Shown: in pieces, positions 9,180 to 19,970 of the stretch
Position numbering within the stretch: position 1 is the stretch's first letter
Layout: every line of letters begins with the position of its first letter
Source of the DNA: Woeseiaceae bacterium
Lineage (GTDB): Bacteria > Pseudomonadota > Gammaproteobacteria > Steroidobacterales > Woeseiaceae
Direction of reading: 5' to 3'
DNA length: 64,000 nt
Assembly: GCA_013042375.1 (NCBI GenBank)
Contig: JABDQH010000028.1
Span: 1-64,000, forward strand
Translations under genes and position numbers: made by a program
The notes under the pieces: generated by a model
Database searches by the model: none
What the model was told of the DNA's origin: nothing
What the model saw: only the letters and a program-made list of their open reading frames with translations

Positions 9180-12056
9180 TCAGCTCAACTTGCCGTGGCA
9201 CTGCTTGAATTTCTTGCCCGACCCGCACGGGCATGGCTCGTTGCGACCGACCTTGCGCCCATCGCGCACGAACGGGGTCTGGGGCTGCGCCTGCGGCTGC
9301 GCCGGCGTCCCGCCCGAAGCGCCGCCCTCCGCGCCACCGAGCGCCGACGCCTCGGCGTGCTGGAACTTCATCTGCTCTTCCTGGCGACGGCGTGCCTCCA
9401 TCTCGGCAAGATCTTCTTCGCTCTGCACGCGAATGCGTGACAGGATGCTGACCGTGTCGTGTTTCACCTGTTCGATCATCTCACCGAACATCTCGAACGC
9501 CTCGCGCTTGTATTCCTGCTTCGGATTCTTCTGCGCGTACGACCGCAGCCCGATGCCCTGGCGCAGGTGATCCATGGCGGCGAGGTGCTCCTTCCAGTGC
9601 ATGTCGAGCTGCCGCAACATGACCTGCTTTTCCACGCCTCGCATGATGTCGGGGCCGATGTCACCCGCTTTCTTCTCGTAGGCTTTGCTCACCTCGCCGA
9701 CGCAGCGCTCGGCGATGGCTTCGACCGTGAGCGTCGAATCCTCGTGTGCCCAGCGCGCCACGTCCGCGCGCACGCCGAATTCGGCGTCGAGGGCGTGCGA
9801 CAGTCCTTCCGCGTCCCACATCTCGTCGAGCGACCCCGGCGGGATGTACTGGTGCACCGCGTTCTCAACCACCTCTTCGCGAATCGCCGCGATCGAATCC
9901 TCGACTTCGTCGGCCTCCATGAGGTCGTTACGCATCACGTATACGACCTTGCGCTGGTCATTGGCAACATCATCGTACTCGAGCAGATTCTTGCGAATGT
10001 CGAAGTTGTGCGCCTCGACTTTGCGTTGCGCCCGTTCGATCTGCCGCGTCAACAGACGACTCTCGATCGCTTCACCTTCGCGCATGCCCGCGCGCGCCAG
10101 CAGCGCCTTCGTGCGTTCGGGGTCTCCGAAGATACGCATGAGCGAGTCTTCCATCGAAAGGTAAAAACGTGACGAACCCGGGTCGCCCTGGCGCCCCGAC
10201 CGCCCCCTGAGCTGGTTGTCGATACGGCGGGATTCGTGGCGCTCGGTGCCGATGATGTGCAGGCCACCGGCATCCACGACCTGGTTGTGGCGCTCCTGCC
10301 ACTCCTCGCGCACATCGGCCTTGGCGGAATCGTCTTCGACGTCGACAAGCGCCGCGTCGAGGCTTCCCCCGAGCACGATATCGGTGCCGCGGCCGGCCAT
10401 GTTGGTCGCGATCGTGATCGCCCCGGGACGACCTGCGTTCTGCACGATCAGTGCCTCGCGCTCGTGCTGCTTGGCGTTGAGTACCTCGTGCTTGATCTTC
10501 TTGTTCTTCAGGAATTTCGAAAGTAGCTCGGATGCCTCGATCGACGTGGTGCCGACCAGCACGGGCTGGCCGCGTTCCTTGCAATCGACGATGTCCTCGA
10601 CGATCGCATCGTATTTGTCCTTCTCGGTCAGGTAGACAAGGTCGGGCTGGTCGTCGCGAATCATCGGTTTGTGCGTAGGGATGACGACGACCTCGAGACC
10701 ATAGATCGACTGGAACTCGAAGGCCTCGGTATCTGCCGTACCCGTCATGCCCGAAAGCTTGTTGTACAGGCGAAAGTAATTCTGGAACGTGATCGACGCG
10801 ACGGTCTGGTTTTCCTGCCGGATCGACACGCCCTCCTTCGCCTCGACAGCCTGGTGCAGGCCGTCGCCCCAGCGCCGGCCCGGCATGGTACGCCCTGTGA
10901 ATTCGTCGACGATGACGACTTCACCGTCCTTGACGACGTATTCGACGTCGCGGCGGTAGATTGAGTGGGCGCGCAGTGCCGCGTTGAGGTGGTGGAGCAG
11001 GCGAATGTTACCGGGATCGTAGAGGCTCTCGCCTTCGTTCAGCAGGCCGTGCTGCGCCATCAGGGACTCGACTTTGGTATGCCCTTCCTCGGTGATGTGC
11101 GCCTGTTTTGCCTTGAGATCGAGCGTGTAGTCGCCACGCGGCAGCAAGCGGACTTTCGCCGGCTTCTCGTCGCCATCGACGAGCACGATATCGGCATCAT
11201 TGGCCTCGGCCAGCGTCACGGCCTCGTCGAGCGTCATCTCCGCATTGTCGCGGTCCGTCACCACAACGCGATTGGCCCGGACCTCATAGTTGGTCGGCTG
11301 CTCGGTTTCTTCCTGCGCCGTCAGCTTCGGGATCAGCTTGTTGATCTGCGCGTACAGGTCGGTACTGGCCTCGGCCGGGCCCGAGATGATCAGCGGTGTG
11401 CGGGCCTCGTCGATGAGAATCGAGTCCACTTCGTCGACGATGGCGAAATTCAGCGTCCGCTGCGTCTTGTCCGCCGTCGAGAACGCCAGATTGTCGCGCA
11501 GATAATCGAAGCCGAGCTCGTTGTTGGTCGCATAGGTAATGTCGGCGCCGTAGGCCTCCTGTTTCTCTTCGCTGGTCTGTCCGGCCCGGGACACCCCGAC
11601 CGTCAACCCCAGGAACTCATAAATGGGCCGCATCCAGTCGGCGTCACGCTGCGCCAGGTACTCGTTCACCGTGACGATGTGCACGCCCTCGCCACTGATC
11701 GCGTTGAGATAAGCGGGCAGTGTCGACATCAGGGTCTTGCCTTCGCCGGTGCGCATCTCGGCGATATTGCCGTCGTTGAGGACCATGCCGCCGATAAGCT
11801 GGACATCGAACGGCCGCAGGCCCATGGTGCGTACCGACGCCTCGCGCGCGACGGCAAAGCATTCAGGCAGCAGGCTGTCAAGCGATTCGCCGTCAGCGTA
11901 ACGCTTCCTGAATTCGTCTGTCTTGGCCCTGAGTGCGTCGTCGTCGAGCGCCTGCAGGTCTGCCTCGAGGGAATTGATGCGATTGACGATCTTGCCGTAC
12001 TGCCGCAGCAGGCGCTGGTTGCGGCTGCCGAAAATACGGGTCAGGAAATTGGCCAC
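9180..12056 (-). CDS. secA: Preprotein translocase ATPase SecA
   Basis: [56 protein letters not shown]-terminal zinc motif [17 protein letters not shown]. Confidence 0.98.
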   Translation of the reverse strand: MANFLTRIFGSRNQRLLRQYGKIVNRINSLEADLQALDDDALRAKTDEFRKRYADGESLDSLLPECFAVAREASVRTMGLRPFDVQLIGGMVLNDGNIAEMRTGEGKTLMSTLPAYLNAISGEGVHIVTVNEYLAQRDADWMRPIYEFLGLTVGVSRAGQTSEEKQEAYGADITYATNNELGFDYLRDNLAFSTADKTQRTLNFAIVDEVDSILIDEARTPLIISGPAEASTDLYAQINKLIPKLTAQEETEQPTNYEVRANRVVVTDRDNAEMTLDEAVTLAEANDADIVLVDGDEKPAKVRLLPRGDYTLDLKAKQAHITEEGHTKVESLMAQHGLLNEGESLYDPGNIRLLHHLNAALRAHSIYRRDVEYVVKDGEVVIVDEFTGRTMPGRRWGDGLHQAVEAKEGVSIRQENQTVASITFQNYFRLYNKLSGMTGTADTEAFEFQSIYGLEVVVIPTHKPMIRDDQPDLVYLTEKDKYDAIVEDIVDCKERGQPVLVGTTSIEASELLSKFLKNKKIKHEVLNAKQHEREALIVQNAGRPGAITIATNMAGRGTDIVLGGSLDAALVDVEDDSAKADVREEWQERHNQVVDAGGLHIIGTERHESRRIDNQLRGRSGRQGDPGSSRFYLSMEDSLMRIFGDPERTKALLARAGMREGEAIESRLLTRQIERAQRKVEAHNFDIRKNLLEYDDVANDQRKVVYVMRNDLMEADEVEDSIAAIREEVVENAVHQYIPPGSLDEMWDAEGLSHALDAEFGVRADVARWAHEDSTLTVEAIAERCVGEVSKAYEKKAGDIGPDIMRGVEKQVMLRQLDMHWKEHLAAMDHLRQGIGLRSYAQKNPKQEYKREAFEMFGEMIEQVKHDTVSILSRIRVQSEEDLAEMEARRRQEEQMKFQHAEASALGGAEGGASGGTPAQPQAQPQTPFVRDGRKVGRNEPCPCGSGKKFKQCHGKLS
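11127..11297 (-). other. IF3-N-like insertion within SecA (start of the PPXD region)
   Basis: SecA residues ~254-310: [57 protein letters not shown]. Manual alignment to remembered E. coli IF3 gives 16 identities in 48 aligned columns with one length difference. Confidence 0.65.
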
Positions 12057-12189
12057 CGAGGGCTCCCCAGTATGACAAAGGCCGCTATTCTACGGCCAAT
12101 TTGCGGTTGATGTCGTGATTTAGGGGCAGATATTGCGAACACAAGCCCCGGCCGCTGCGGGCCGTGATCGGACTCTCAGATGAGCGGCG

Positions 12190-13122
12190 CTAATCCGCAG
12201 ATTCGCGGATGAAATTGACCGGGTTGACCCTGCGGCCGCCTTGCAGCACCTCGAAGTGCAGGTTCGGTCCTGTCGCGCGGCCCGTCTCGCCCATCAGGGC
12301 AACGACCTGCCCCTTCCTCACCTCGTCGCCGACGGACACGAGGTTCTCGGAATTGTGCGCGTAACGCGTCGCATACCCGTTGCCATGGTTGATCTCGACC
12401 ATGATGCCGTAGCCGTAGCGGTCGCCAGACCAGGACACCACGCCGTCCGCCACCGCGACGATCTCGGCGCCGAGCGTACCGGCGAAGTCGATGCCGGTAT
12501 GGTTGGCAGGCTTGCCCGTGAACGGGTCCGTGCGCTTGCCGAAGTAGGACGACAGCCAGCCTGACTTGACCGGCCGGCCCTGCGGATAGACGCGATCCTT
12601 GAGATTCTGGTTCATGAGTACCGACTCGAGCACATTGAGCTGGGCCTCACGGTTGTCGAGCTGGTAGCCGAGTGCCGTCATGGCCCCGAGTACCTCGGGC
12701 ACGGCGACGTTGGATCCGGCGCTCATCGGCTCTTCCGGACCGCCCAGTGCTGGCTCGGCGTCGAAATTGAACTCGCTGTCGTCGATCTCCGCCATTTCGG
12801 TCAGGCGGCGCCCGACCGCGTCGAGACGGATCAGGCGTGCGTTGAGCTGTGCAATGCGAATGGACAGCGCATCGAGCGTATCCTCGTTACCCTGCCGGAT
12901 GTCCGCGATCGTATCCTTCTGCTCGACAATGCGGTTGGTCAGCTGGCCCAGTTCGTGGTTGCTGACGCCCGACCCGTTGTAGGACGAGAACCAGTAACCG
13001 CCGGCGAATCCTGCCGCGACAACGACGAATCCTGCTGCGGCGGCTGCGAGAGAGGCTTTTGCCCCGGTCAGGCTGACCTGACGGGGCTTCCCGAACCCCT
13101 TGCCGAAAATTACAACGTTCAT
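12190..13122 (-). CDS. M23 family metallopeptidase (membrane-anchored)
   Basis: HTGIDFAGTLGAEIVAVADGVV...GRATGPNLHFEVLQGG: LytM/M23 motifs (HxGxD, HLHFE-like); N-terminal TM. Start chosen at MNVVIFG. Confidence 0.9.
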   Translation of the reverse strand: MNVVIFGKGFGKPRQVSLTGAKASLAAAAAGFVVVAAGFAGGYWFSSYNGSGVSNHELGQLTNRIVEQKDTIADIRQGNEDTLDALSIRIAQLNARLIRLDAVGRRLTEMAEIDDSEFNFDAEPALGGPEEPMSAGSNVAVPEVLGAMTALGYQLDNREAQLNVLESVLMNQNLKDRVYPQGRPVKSGWLSSYFGKRTDPFTGKPANHTGIDFAGTLGAEIVAVADGVVSWSGDRYGYGIMVEINHGNGYATRYAHNSENLVSVGDEVRKGQVVALMGETGRATGPNLHFEVLQGGRRVNPVNFIRESAD

Positions 13123-13428
13123 CGATTGCGCCCCGGGCGTCTTGTCATTGTTGTCTGCTTGTCGCTGCAAGTTCGCGAGCCGGCGGCCACACCACCATGG
13201 TCGCTTTTTGGCGTTATTATGAGCTTGCAGTACCTGGTCACTTCGGAAGCCCCGCTGCCCTGTCGCACAGGGCCGGTGGTTTTGCGTCCCCGCCTCGCAA
13301 CGGGTTTGCCTTTGTCGTGGAGGCCAATATGCATAATGTCCAAAATCATTACAAGGTCTTGAGCACCTCTTAAGACGCAGGTCTCACGAGACTCGACAAA
13401 AAGCGCCGATTACGTCACATTTTCCCGC

Positions 13429-13728
13429 ATGGCCGGAAAACACCTTAAGAACCTGCTAAATCCCTGTTCTGGCGGGGAGTTAGCCAAGATTGTCCGGCGC
13501 GCCCGGGATCTCGGCGCGCTGACGGACACGCTGAGCAATGCGCTGCCGGCCGAGTATGCGGGCGCCATCGTCGCCGCCAACGTGCGTGACGATGGGGATC
13601 TCGTCGTTATCGCCGCCTCGTCGGCATGGGCCAGCCGGCTGCGATACGAGACCGATCGGCTGTTGGCGGCAGCCCGGGAGAGCGGCGTCAGCGCGACGCA
13701 GTGCCGGATTCGGGTGTCCCAGGGATAA
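13429..13728 (+). CDS. dciA: DUF721 / DciA-family protein (replicative helicase operator)
   Basis: Short DUF721-like sequence (SSAWASRLRYETDRLLAAARESG); lies between lpxC and secA as in pseudomonads. Confidence 0.8.
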   Translation: MAGKHLKNLLNPCSGGELAKIVRRARDLGALTDTLSNALPAEYAGAIVAANVRDDGDLVVIAASSAWASRLRYETDRLLAAARESGVSATQCRIRVSQG

Positions 13729-13731
13729 CGA

Positions 13732-14640
13732 TCAGGCGTACGCCGGGGCGGCGTAGGATATGGGCGCCTTGCGCGAATCCTCGAACGTGGTCATTTCCCA
13801 GGCCGATTCGTCTTCGAGCATCGCGCGCAGCAGCTTGTTGTTGAGCTCGTGCCCCGACTTATAGGCGCGCAATTCCCCGATCAGGCCGTGCCCGAGCAGG
13901 TAGGCATCGCCGATGGCGTCGAGGATCTTGTGGATGACGAACTCGTTCGTGTACCGCAGGCCGTCCTCGTTGAGGATGCGGTAGTCGTCCAGCACGATCG
14001 CGTTATCCATGCTGCCGCCGAGCGTCAGGTTACGTTCGCGCAGCGCCTCGACGTCGCGCAGGAAACAGAAGGTGCGCGCACGACTGACTTCCTTGAGAAA
14101 CGAACTCGACGAGAAGTCGATCGTCGCGTGCTGGCTCAGCTTGTTGAATACGGGGTGATTGAAATAAACCTTGAAGTTCACCTTGAAGCCATTGAACGGC
14201 CGAAATTCGGCCCACTTGTCGCCGTCTTCGACGCGCACTTTCTTCTTGATGCGGATGAACTTCTTGGCCGCATTCTGTTCCTCGATGCCGGCCGACTGCA
14301 GCAGGAACACGAAGGGGCCGGCACTGCCGTCCATGATCGGCACTTCGGCCGCAGACAGGTCAACGTAAATATTGTCGATGCCGAGACCGGCCAGGGCCGA
14401 CATCAGGTGCTCGACCGTTGCAACGCGCACACCGTCTTTCACGAGCGTCGTCCCGAGCATCGTTTCGCCGACCAGTTTCGGATCCGCGGGAATGTCGACG
14501 GGATGTTCGAGGTCGACGCGGCGAAACGTGATCCCGGCATTCTCGGCCGCGGGCCGCAGCGTCATGAATACTTTCTCGCCCGAATGCAGGCCGACGCCCG
14601 TGGCGCGTACCGTCGATTTGAGAGTTCGTTGTCTGAGCAT
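13732..14640 (-). CDS. lpxC: UDP-3-O-acyl-N-acetylglucosamine deacetylase
   Basis: [54 protein letters not shown]. Confidence 0.97.
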   Translation of the reverse strand: MLRQRTLKSTVRATGVGLHSGEKVFMTLRPAAENAGITFRRVDLEHPVDIPADPKLVGETMLGTTLVKDGVRVATVEHLMSALAGLGIDNIYVDLSAAEVPIMDGSAGPFVFLLQSAGIEEQNAAKKFIRIKKKVRVEDGDKWAEFRPFNGFKVNFKVYFNHPVFNKLSQHATIDFSSSSFLKEVSRARTFCFLRDVEALRERNLTLGGSMDNAIVLDDYRILNEDGLRYTNEFVIHKILDAIGDAYLLGHGLIGELRAYKSGHELNNKLLRAMLEDESAWEMTTFEDSRKAPISYAAPAYA

Positions 14641-14747
14641 ATCGCGCGCAAGGGTATCACAAGTGGTAAAAAATGCTATCAAATGAGTCTGTTAGCGCAT
14701 TCGTATCATGGAAATTCGAGAACCTGGTCTCAGCGGGAAGGAAAGGG

Positions 14748-14774
14748 GCCGGCCCGGGATCGTCCCGGGCCGGC
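14748..14774 (-). terminator. Strong hairpin between ftsZ and lpxC (probable terminator/attenuator without a strong U-run)
   Basis: gccggcccggga-tcg-tcccgggccggc: 12-bp perfect stem, 3-nt loop. Confidence 0.6.
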
Positions 14775-14830
14775 TTGCGGAGGCTGCACCCGCCGGCGAG
14801 TGAGTAAAGCCGGCGGCGGCGTACTCTGGG

Positions 14831-15973
14831 TTAGTCGGCCTGGCGGCGCAGGAATGCCGGGATGTCGAGCAGCTCTTCCTGCAAACCGGCCCCTTCGAGG
14901 CCATCACCCACGGCACGCTTGCGCTGCACGGTCGGCTTGTCCAGCGTGTGGTAGTTGGGCTCTGCCTGCGCCTGCGTGCGGCGCACGATACGCATCGGTG
15001 ATTCCGCGGCCGCCGCCTGCTGGCCGAGACCCGTCGCGACGACGGTCACGCGAATGCGATCCGTCATGTCGGAATCGATGACCGTTCCGACAACCACGGT
15101 GGCATCGTCCGATGCGAACTCCTTGACCGTGTTGCCCACTTCCTGGAACTCGCCGATCGACATGTCCATGCCGGCCGTGACGTTGACCAGGATGCCGTTG
15201 GCGCCGGCGAGGTTGATGTCCTCGAGCAGCGGGCTCGAGATCGCGGCTTCGGCCGCCTCGCGCGCGCGGTCCTCACCCGCCGAGACGCCCGTGCCCATCA
15301 TCGCCATCCCCATCTCCGACATTACAGTGCGCACGTCGGCGAAGTCGACATTGATCAGACCCGGCCGCGTGATGAGTTCAGCGATGCCCTGCACCGCGCC
15401 CTGCAACACCTGGTTGGCCGCACCGAATGCGTCGAGCAGGGTCGTCTCGCCCCCGAGGACCGTCAGCAACTTCTCGTTGGGAATCGTGATCAGCGAGTCG
15501 ACGAACTTGCCCAGCTCACCGATGCCGTGGTCCGCGATCTGCATGCGCTTGCCGCCTTCCATGAGGAACGGCTTGGTTACGACGGCTACCGTAAGGATAC
15601 CGAGTTCCTTGGCGACCTGCGCAACGACGGGCGCAGCGCCCGTGCCCGTACCGCCGCCCATGCCGGCCGTAATGAACAGCATGTCGGCGCCTTCGATTAC
15701 CTCGTGAATCCGGTCACGATCCTCCATCGCGGCCTGGCGGCCGATGTCGGGATCGGAACCCGCTCCGAGGCCCTTGGTGATGTTGCAGCCGATCTGCAGC
15801 GACGTGCGCACGCGCGATCCCTTGAGCGCCTGCGAGTCGGTGTTGGCGCAAATGAAATCGACGCCCTCGATACCGGTATCCACCATGTGACTGACGGCAT
15901 TCCCGCCGCCGCCGCCGACGCCGATGACCTTGATCACCGCGCTTTGGCTGTGTGCATCCATTAATTCGAACAT
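14831..15973 (-). CDS. ftsZ: Cell division protein FtsZ
   Basis: GGGGGNAVSHMV, GGGTGTGAAPVVAQ tubulin motif, C-terminal DIPAFLRRQAD. Confidence 0.98.
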   Translation of the reverse strand: MFELMDAHSQSAVIKVIGVGGGGGNAVSHMVDTGIEGVDFICANTDSQALKGSRVRTSLQIGCNITKGLGAGSDPDIGRQAAMEDRDRIHEVIEGADMLFITAGMGGGTGTGAAPVVAQVAKELGILTVAVVTKPFLMEGGKRMQIADHGIGELGKFVDSLITIPNEKLLTVLGGETTLLDAFGAANQVLQGAVQGIAELITRPGLINVDFADVRTVMSEMGMAMMGTGVSAGEDRAREAAEAAISSPLLEDINLAGANGILVNVTAGMDMSIGEFQEVGNTVKEFASDDATVVVGTVIDSDMTDRIRVTVVATGLGQQAAAAESPMRIVRRTQAQAEPNYHTLDKPTVQRKRAVGDGLEGAGLQEELLDIPAFLRRQAD

Positions 15974-16040
15974 TGAGTCTTCCTCCGCTTCTCGATTTTC
16001 CCTGTGGGGCACTCACTGAACCCCTGTTAACAACAACTTC

Positions 16041-17279
16041 TTAAAAGTGGCCCTGGAACCAGCTCTTCATGCGGTCCCACACCTCACCCAGGTTTCCGCC
16101 AATCGGCGTACTGCGACGATCGCGGCGGGCGAGATTCTCATATCCGTACAGCAGCAGACCGACGCCCGTCGCATGGATCGGGTTACGCACCACATCCATG
16201 AGACCCTCGACATACTGCGGCGCACCGAGTCGAACAGGCATGTGAAAAACCTCCTCGGCCAGCTCGACTGCACCCTCCATCTTCGCGCTGCCACCCGTGA
16301 TGACGACGCCGGCGGCGATGAGCTCCTCGAAGCCGCTCCGGCGAAGTTCATCGCGTACCAGGCCAAACAGCTCTTCGTAACGGGGCTCGACGATTTCGGC
16401 GAGTGTCTGTCGCGCCAGGCGACGCGGCGGCCGGTCGCCGACGCTCGGCACCTCGATCGTCTCGTCGGGATTGGCAAGCTGCGACAGTGCGCAGGCATAC
16501 TTGATCTTGATTTCCTCGGCGTATTGCGTAGGCGTGCGCATCGACACGGCAATGTCATTTGTCACCTGGTCGCCCGCAATCGGGATCACGGCCGTGTGCT
16601 GGATGGCGCCGCCCAGGAACACCGCGATGTCGGTCGTGCCACCGCCGATGTCGACGATGCAGGATCCCAGTTCCTTTTCGTCGTCGGTCAGCACTGCGTA
16701 ACTGGACGCAAGCTGTTCGAGCACGATGTCGTCGACTTCGAGGCCGCAGCGCTGCACGCACTTGACGATGTTTTGTGCGGCACTCTCGGCGCCCGTCACC
16801 ATGTGGACCTTGGCTTCGAGACGCACGCCCGACATGCCGACGGGTTCGCGAATACCTTCCTGGCTGTCGATGAGAAATTCCTGCGGCAGGATGTGCAGGA
16901 TCTTCTGGTCGGCCGGGATTGCGACGGCGCGCGCCGCGTCGATGACGCGGTCGACATCGCCGGCGCTGACCTCGGAATCACGTATCGCGACGATGCCGTG
17001 CGAGTTCAGGCTGCGCACATGGCTCCCCGCGATGCCCGTGTACACCGAATGGATGTCGCAACCGGCCATGAGTTCGGCCTCTTCGACGGCACGCTGTATC
17101 GAGTGCACGGTGGATTCGATGTTGACGACGACGCCTTTCTTGAGGCCGCGGGACGGGTGCGTACCGATGCCGACGACTTCGATGCTGCCGTCCTCATTGA
17201 CTTCACCGACGATCGCCACGACCTTCGACGTGCCGATATCCAGCCCGACGATCATCTTCCTGTCAGGTCGCTTCGACAT
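16041..17279 (-). CDS. ftsA: Cell division protein FtsA
   Basis: MIVGLDIGTSKVVAIVGEV, IDIGGGTTDIAVF, SHF2-type C-terminal membrane-targeting helix (VWDRMKSWFQGHF). Confidence 0.97.
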   Translation of the reverse strand: MSKRPDRKMIVGLDIGTSKVVAIVGEVNEDGSIEVVGIGTHPSRGLKKGVVVNIESTVHSIQRAVEEAELMAGCDIHSVYTGIAGSHVRSLNSHGIVAIRDSEVSAGDVDRVIDAARAVAIPADQKILHILPQEFLIDSQEGIREPVGMSGVRLEAKVHMVTGAESAAQNIVKCVQRCGLEVDDIVLEQLASSYAVLTDDEKELGSCIVDIGGGTTDIAVFLGGAIQHTAVIPIAGDQVTNDIAVSMRTPTQYAEEIKIKYACALSQLANPDETIEVPSVGDRPPRRLARQTLAEIVEPRYEELFGLVRDELRRSGFEELIAAGVVITGGSAKMEGAVELAEEVFHMPVRLGAPQYVEGLMDVVRNPIHATGVGLLLYGYENLARRDRRSTPIGGNLGEVWDRMKSWFQGHF

Positions 17280-18098
17280 TTACTCCGCTCCCCTGGATGC
17301 GAGCAGCTTTTTCCCTTCGCCTTGTGCATCGCCGACCGGAGTCTGCGGACCGCCTTTCCAGCCGATCGTGAAACCGTTGCCGTAGCGCATGTCGACGTAC
17401 TCGATGTCGGCGGCACGGCCCGAGATGATGCCGGCGACGACGTCGAGAAACAGGTCGGTGCGCTTGCCGACGTTGCGGCGCCCGATGCGCACTTCGATCC
17501 CGTTGCCGAGCGTCATGTTCCAGGCACCACGTGCATCGAGATGGATGCTCCTGAGGTCGAGCCCGGCCGGGATGAGCTTGTCGCGCACGTCGAGATAGCG
17601 CCTCGCGACCCTGGCCGAGCTGCCGTCCGGACCGCTCAGGCGCGGTAACTCGGCCGGGGTATGGCGCGCTGCGGAGACGAACAGGTCGCCACGCGTATTG
17701 AGGAGTCCGCGCTCGCCCCAGATCGCGGCAGGTACCTGCTCGGTCACTGCGATGGTGAGGCGATTCGGCCAGCGGCGTGCGACACGCGCCTGGTCGATCC
17801 ACTGCAGCGCGACGATATCTGCCCGGATGCGGTCGAGGTTGGCGCCGACGAATCCCTTGTCGACCTCGCTGCCGATCGCCTCCTCGATCTGCAGCGCCGT
17901 GACGCGCTGGAATGGTCCGCTGATCTCGATCGCCGCGATGTCGCGATCGAGCAGAAATATCGTGACGTGGTAGGTCGCGACGACGATGCCCACGGCAACG
18001 AGCGGCGCGACGATACGGCCGATACGGATGCGCGGCAACGTGAAGGTCCGTGCCTTCTTCTGTTTCCGGCGTTTTGCCTGTTTACGCCCCACTGGCAC
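17280..18098 (-). CDS. ftsQ: Cell division protein FtsQ
   Basis: Basic N-terminus, TM helix, POTRA domain (RVTALQIEEAI...GFVGANLDRIRADIVALQWIDQARVARRWPNRLTIAVTEQ); dcw position. Confidence 0.93.
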   Translation of the reverse strand: MPVGRKQAKRRKQKKARTFTLPRIRIGRIVAPLVAVGIVVATYHVTIFLLDRDIAAIEISGPFQRVTALQIEEAIGSEVDKGFVGANLDRIRADIVALQWIDQARVARRWPNRLTIAVTEQVPAAIWGERGLLNTRGDLFVSAARHTPAELPRLSGPDGSSARVARRYLDVRDKLIPAGLDLRSIHLDARGAWNMTLGNGIEVRIGRRNVGKRTDLFLDVVAGIISGRAADIEYVDMRYGNGFTIGWKGGPQTPVGDAQGEGKKLLASRGAE

Positions 18099-19074
18099 TC
18101 ACCTCCGCCATGGCGCGGTGTTCGTCCGCGGCCATACTCGTTTCGAGAATCCGCCAGCAGAGTTCGTCGAACTCGATGCCGTCCTGCCGCGCCGCCATCG
18201 GCACCAGGCTGTGGCTGGTCATGCCGGGCACGGTGTTGACCTCGAGCACGAGCGGCTGGTCATCCTGGCCCGTCATGAAATCGACGCGGCCCCATCCCGA
18301 GCAGCCCAGCTCCGCAAACGCGGCAAGCGCGAGCTTCGCGTACACGGCTTCTGCCGCGGCGCTGTCCGTGCCCGGGCAAATGTACTCGGTGCGCTCCGAT
18401 TCGTACTTGGCGCGGTAGTCGTAGAACACGCGCGGCGTCTCGATCCGAATGCTCGGCAGCGCCCGGCCCTGCAGGACACCGACCGTGTATTCCGCCCCCG
18501 TGATACAGGTCTCGACAATCGCCTCATCGCCATAGCGCAATGCCAGATCGACGGCATCGTCGAGTGCGGCGCGATCGAAGACCTTGGCCATGCCAACACT
18601 CGAACCCTCGCCAACCGGTTTCGTTACCAGCGGTAAGCCGAGCTTGTGCGCCGCGCGCGACGCTTCCTCGCGCGAGCTGACGACAGCGTAGTCAGGCGTC
18701 GGGATGCCGGCCGCCCGGAACAGGTGCTTGCTGCGCGCCTTGTCCATCGCGACAGCCGACGCCATGACACCGCTGCCTGTGTAAGGAACCTCGAGCCACT
18801 GCAGTAGTCCCTGCAGCGCGCCGTCTTCGCCGCCCGGTCCGTGCAGCGCGATCCAGGCGCGATCGAAGCCGGCATTCGCGAAGTCACGCATCGGCTGCTG
18901 CGCCGGGTCCCACGCGTGCGCATCAACGCTGCGCTCTGTCAGCGCCGCCAGCACCGCCGCGCCCGTATCCAGTGAAACCTCGCGCTCGCTCGAAAGTCCG
19001 CCCAGGATGACAGCGACGCGCCCGAACTCGGCGGCATTGCCAACCGCACGGCGCTCTTCGACAGGCCGGTTCAT
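18082..19074 (-). CDS. ddl: D-alanine--D-alanine ligase
   Basis: ALHGPGGEDGALQGLLQWLEVPYTGSGVMASAVAMDK; EVNTVPGMTSHSLVP. Confidence 0.97.
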   Translation of the reverse strand: MNRPVEERRAVGNAAEFGRVAVILGGLSSEREVSLDTGAAVLAALTERSVDAHAWDPAQQPMRDFANAGFDRAWIALHGPGGEDGALQGLLQWLEVPYTGSGVMASAVAMDKARSKHLFRAAGIPTPDYAVVSSREEASRAAHKLGLPLVTKPVGEGSSVGMAKVFDRAALDDAVDLALRYGDEAIVETCITGAEYTVGVLQGRALPSIRIETPRVFYDYRAKYESERTEYICPGTDSAAAEAVYAKLALAAFAELGCSGWGRVDFMTGQDDQPLVLEVNTVPGMTSHSLVPMAARQDGIEFDELCWRILETSMAADEHRAMAEVSASGA

Positions 19075-19970
19075 GCGGGCACCTCGCCGACGATGCGTAC
19101 TTCGTGCACGAGTTCGACGCCATGCGCCTCGAAGACGGTTCGCTGAACGTGCTCTATCAGGTCCTCGACGTCGGTCGCCGTCGCGTCCCCCGTATTGATG
19201 ATGAAATTGGCGTGTTTTTCCGACACCTGCGCGCCGCCGATGCTGTGTCCCTTCAGACCCGCCGCCTCGATGAGCCGGGCCGAATAATCGCCCGGCGGAT
19301 TGCGAAACACCGAACCGCAGCTCGGCAGCCCGAGAGGCTGCGTTGCCTTGCGGCGCTCCAGCATGGCGCGCATCGTCTCAAGGCTCGGCGTCACGTCCGG
19401 TTCGAAGCGCAACGTCCCTTCGAGAAACCACTCGTCGGTGGGTCCCGAGACGCTGCGATAGCCGATGCCGTACTCGGCCGGCGTGCGCTCGTGGATTTCC
19501 CCATCACGCGCGATCGTGCGCACCGCGACGACGCGTTCCCAGGTTTCGCCTCCGTGTGCCCCCGCGTTCATCGCCAGCGCACCGCCGACGGTTCCGGGGA
19601 TGCCTGCGAAGAATTCGGATGGGCCCAGGCCCCAGCGGACGCATTGACGCGCGAGCTGTGTGCACGGCAGCCCTGCACCGGCCCGGACCGTGTTTCGGTC
19701 GACGCGCTCGAGATCGCGCAGCATCCGCGATGCGGAAACCACGACTCCGCGGATACCGCCGTCACGTACGAGCAGGTTGGTCCCGACACCGTGCCAGAAG
19801 ACCGGCGTGTCGCGATCGAGTCCGGCGAGGAACGCCGACAGGTCTTCGATGCTCGCGGGCACGAAGAACACGTCTGCCGGGCCGCCGATCCTCCACGACG
19901 TATGACGGCTCATCGGCTCGTCGTAGCGCAGCTCGCCCTGAACGCTCATATCGCTCGCCAGCACCATCAT
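19071..19970 (-). CDS. murB: UDP-N-acetylenolpyruvoylglucosamine reductase
   Basis: [45 protein letters not shown]. Confidence 0.97.
   Translation of the reverse strand: MMVLASDMSVQGELRYDEPMSRHTSWRIGGPADVFFVPASIEDLSAFLAGLDRDTPVFWHGVGTNLLVRDGGIRGVVVSASRMLRDLERVDRNTVRAGAGLPCTQLARQCVRWGLGPSEFFAGIPGTVGGALAMNAGAHGGETWERVVAVRTIARDGEIHERTPAEYGIGYRSVSGPTDEWFLEGTLRFEPDVTPSLETMRAMLERRKATQPLGLPSCGSVFRNPPGDYSARLIEAAGLKGHSIGGAQVSEKHANFIINTGDATATDVEDLIEHVQRTVFEAHGVELVHEVRIVGEVPA

Noticed and set aside
16047-17648. 533-aa plus-strand ORF opposite ftsA/ftsQ
   Set aside because: Antisense shadow of ftsA; no recognisable motif and biased composition.
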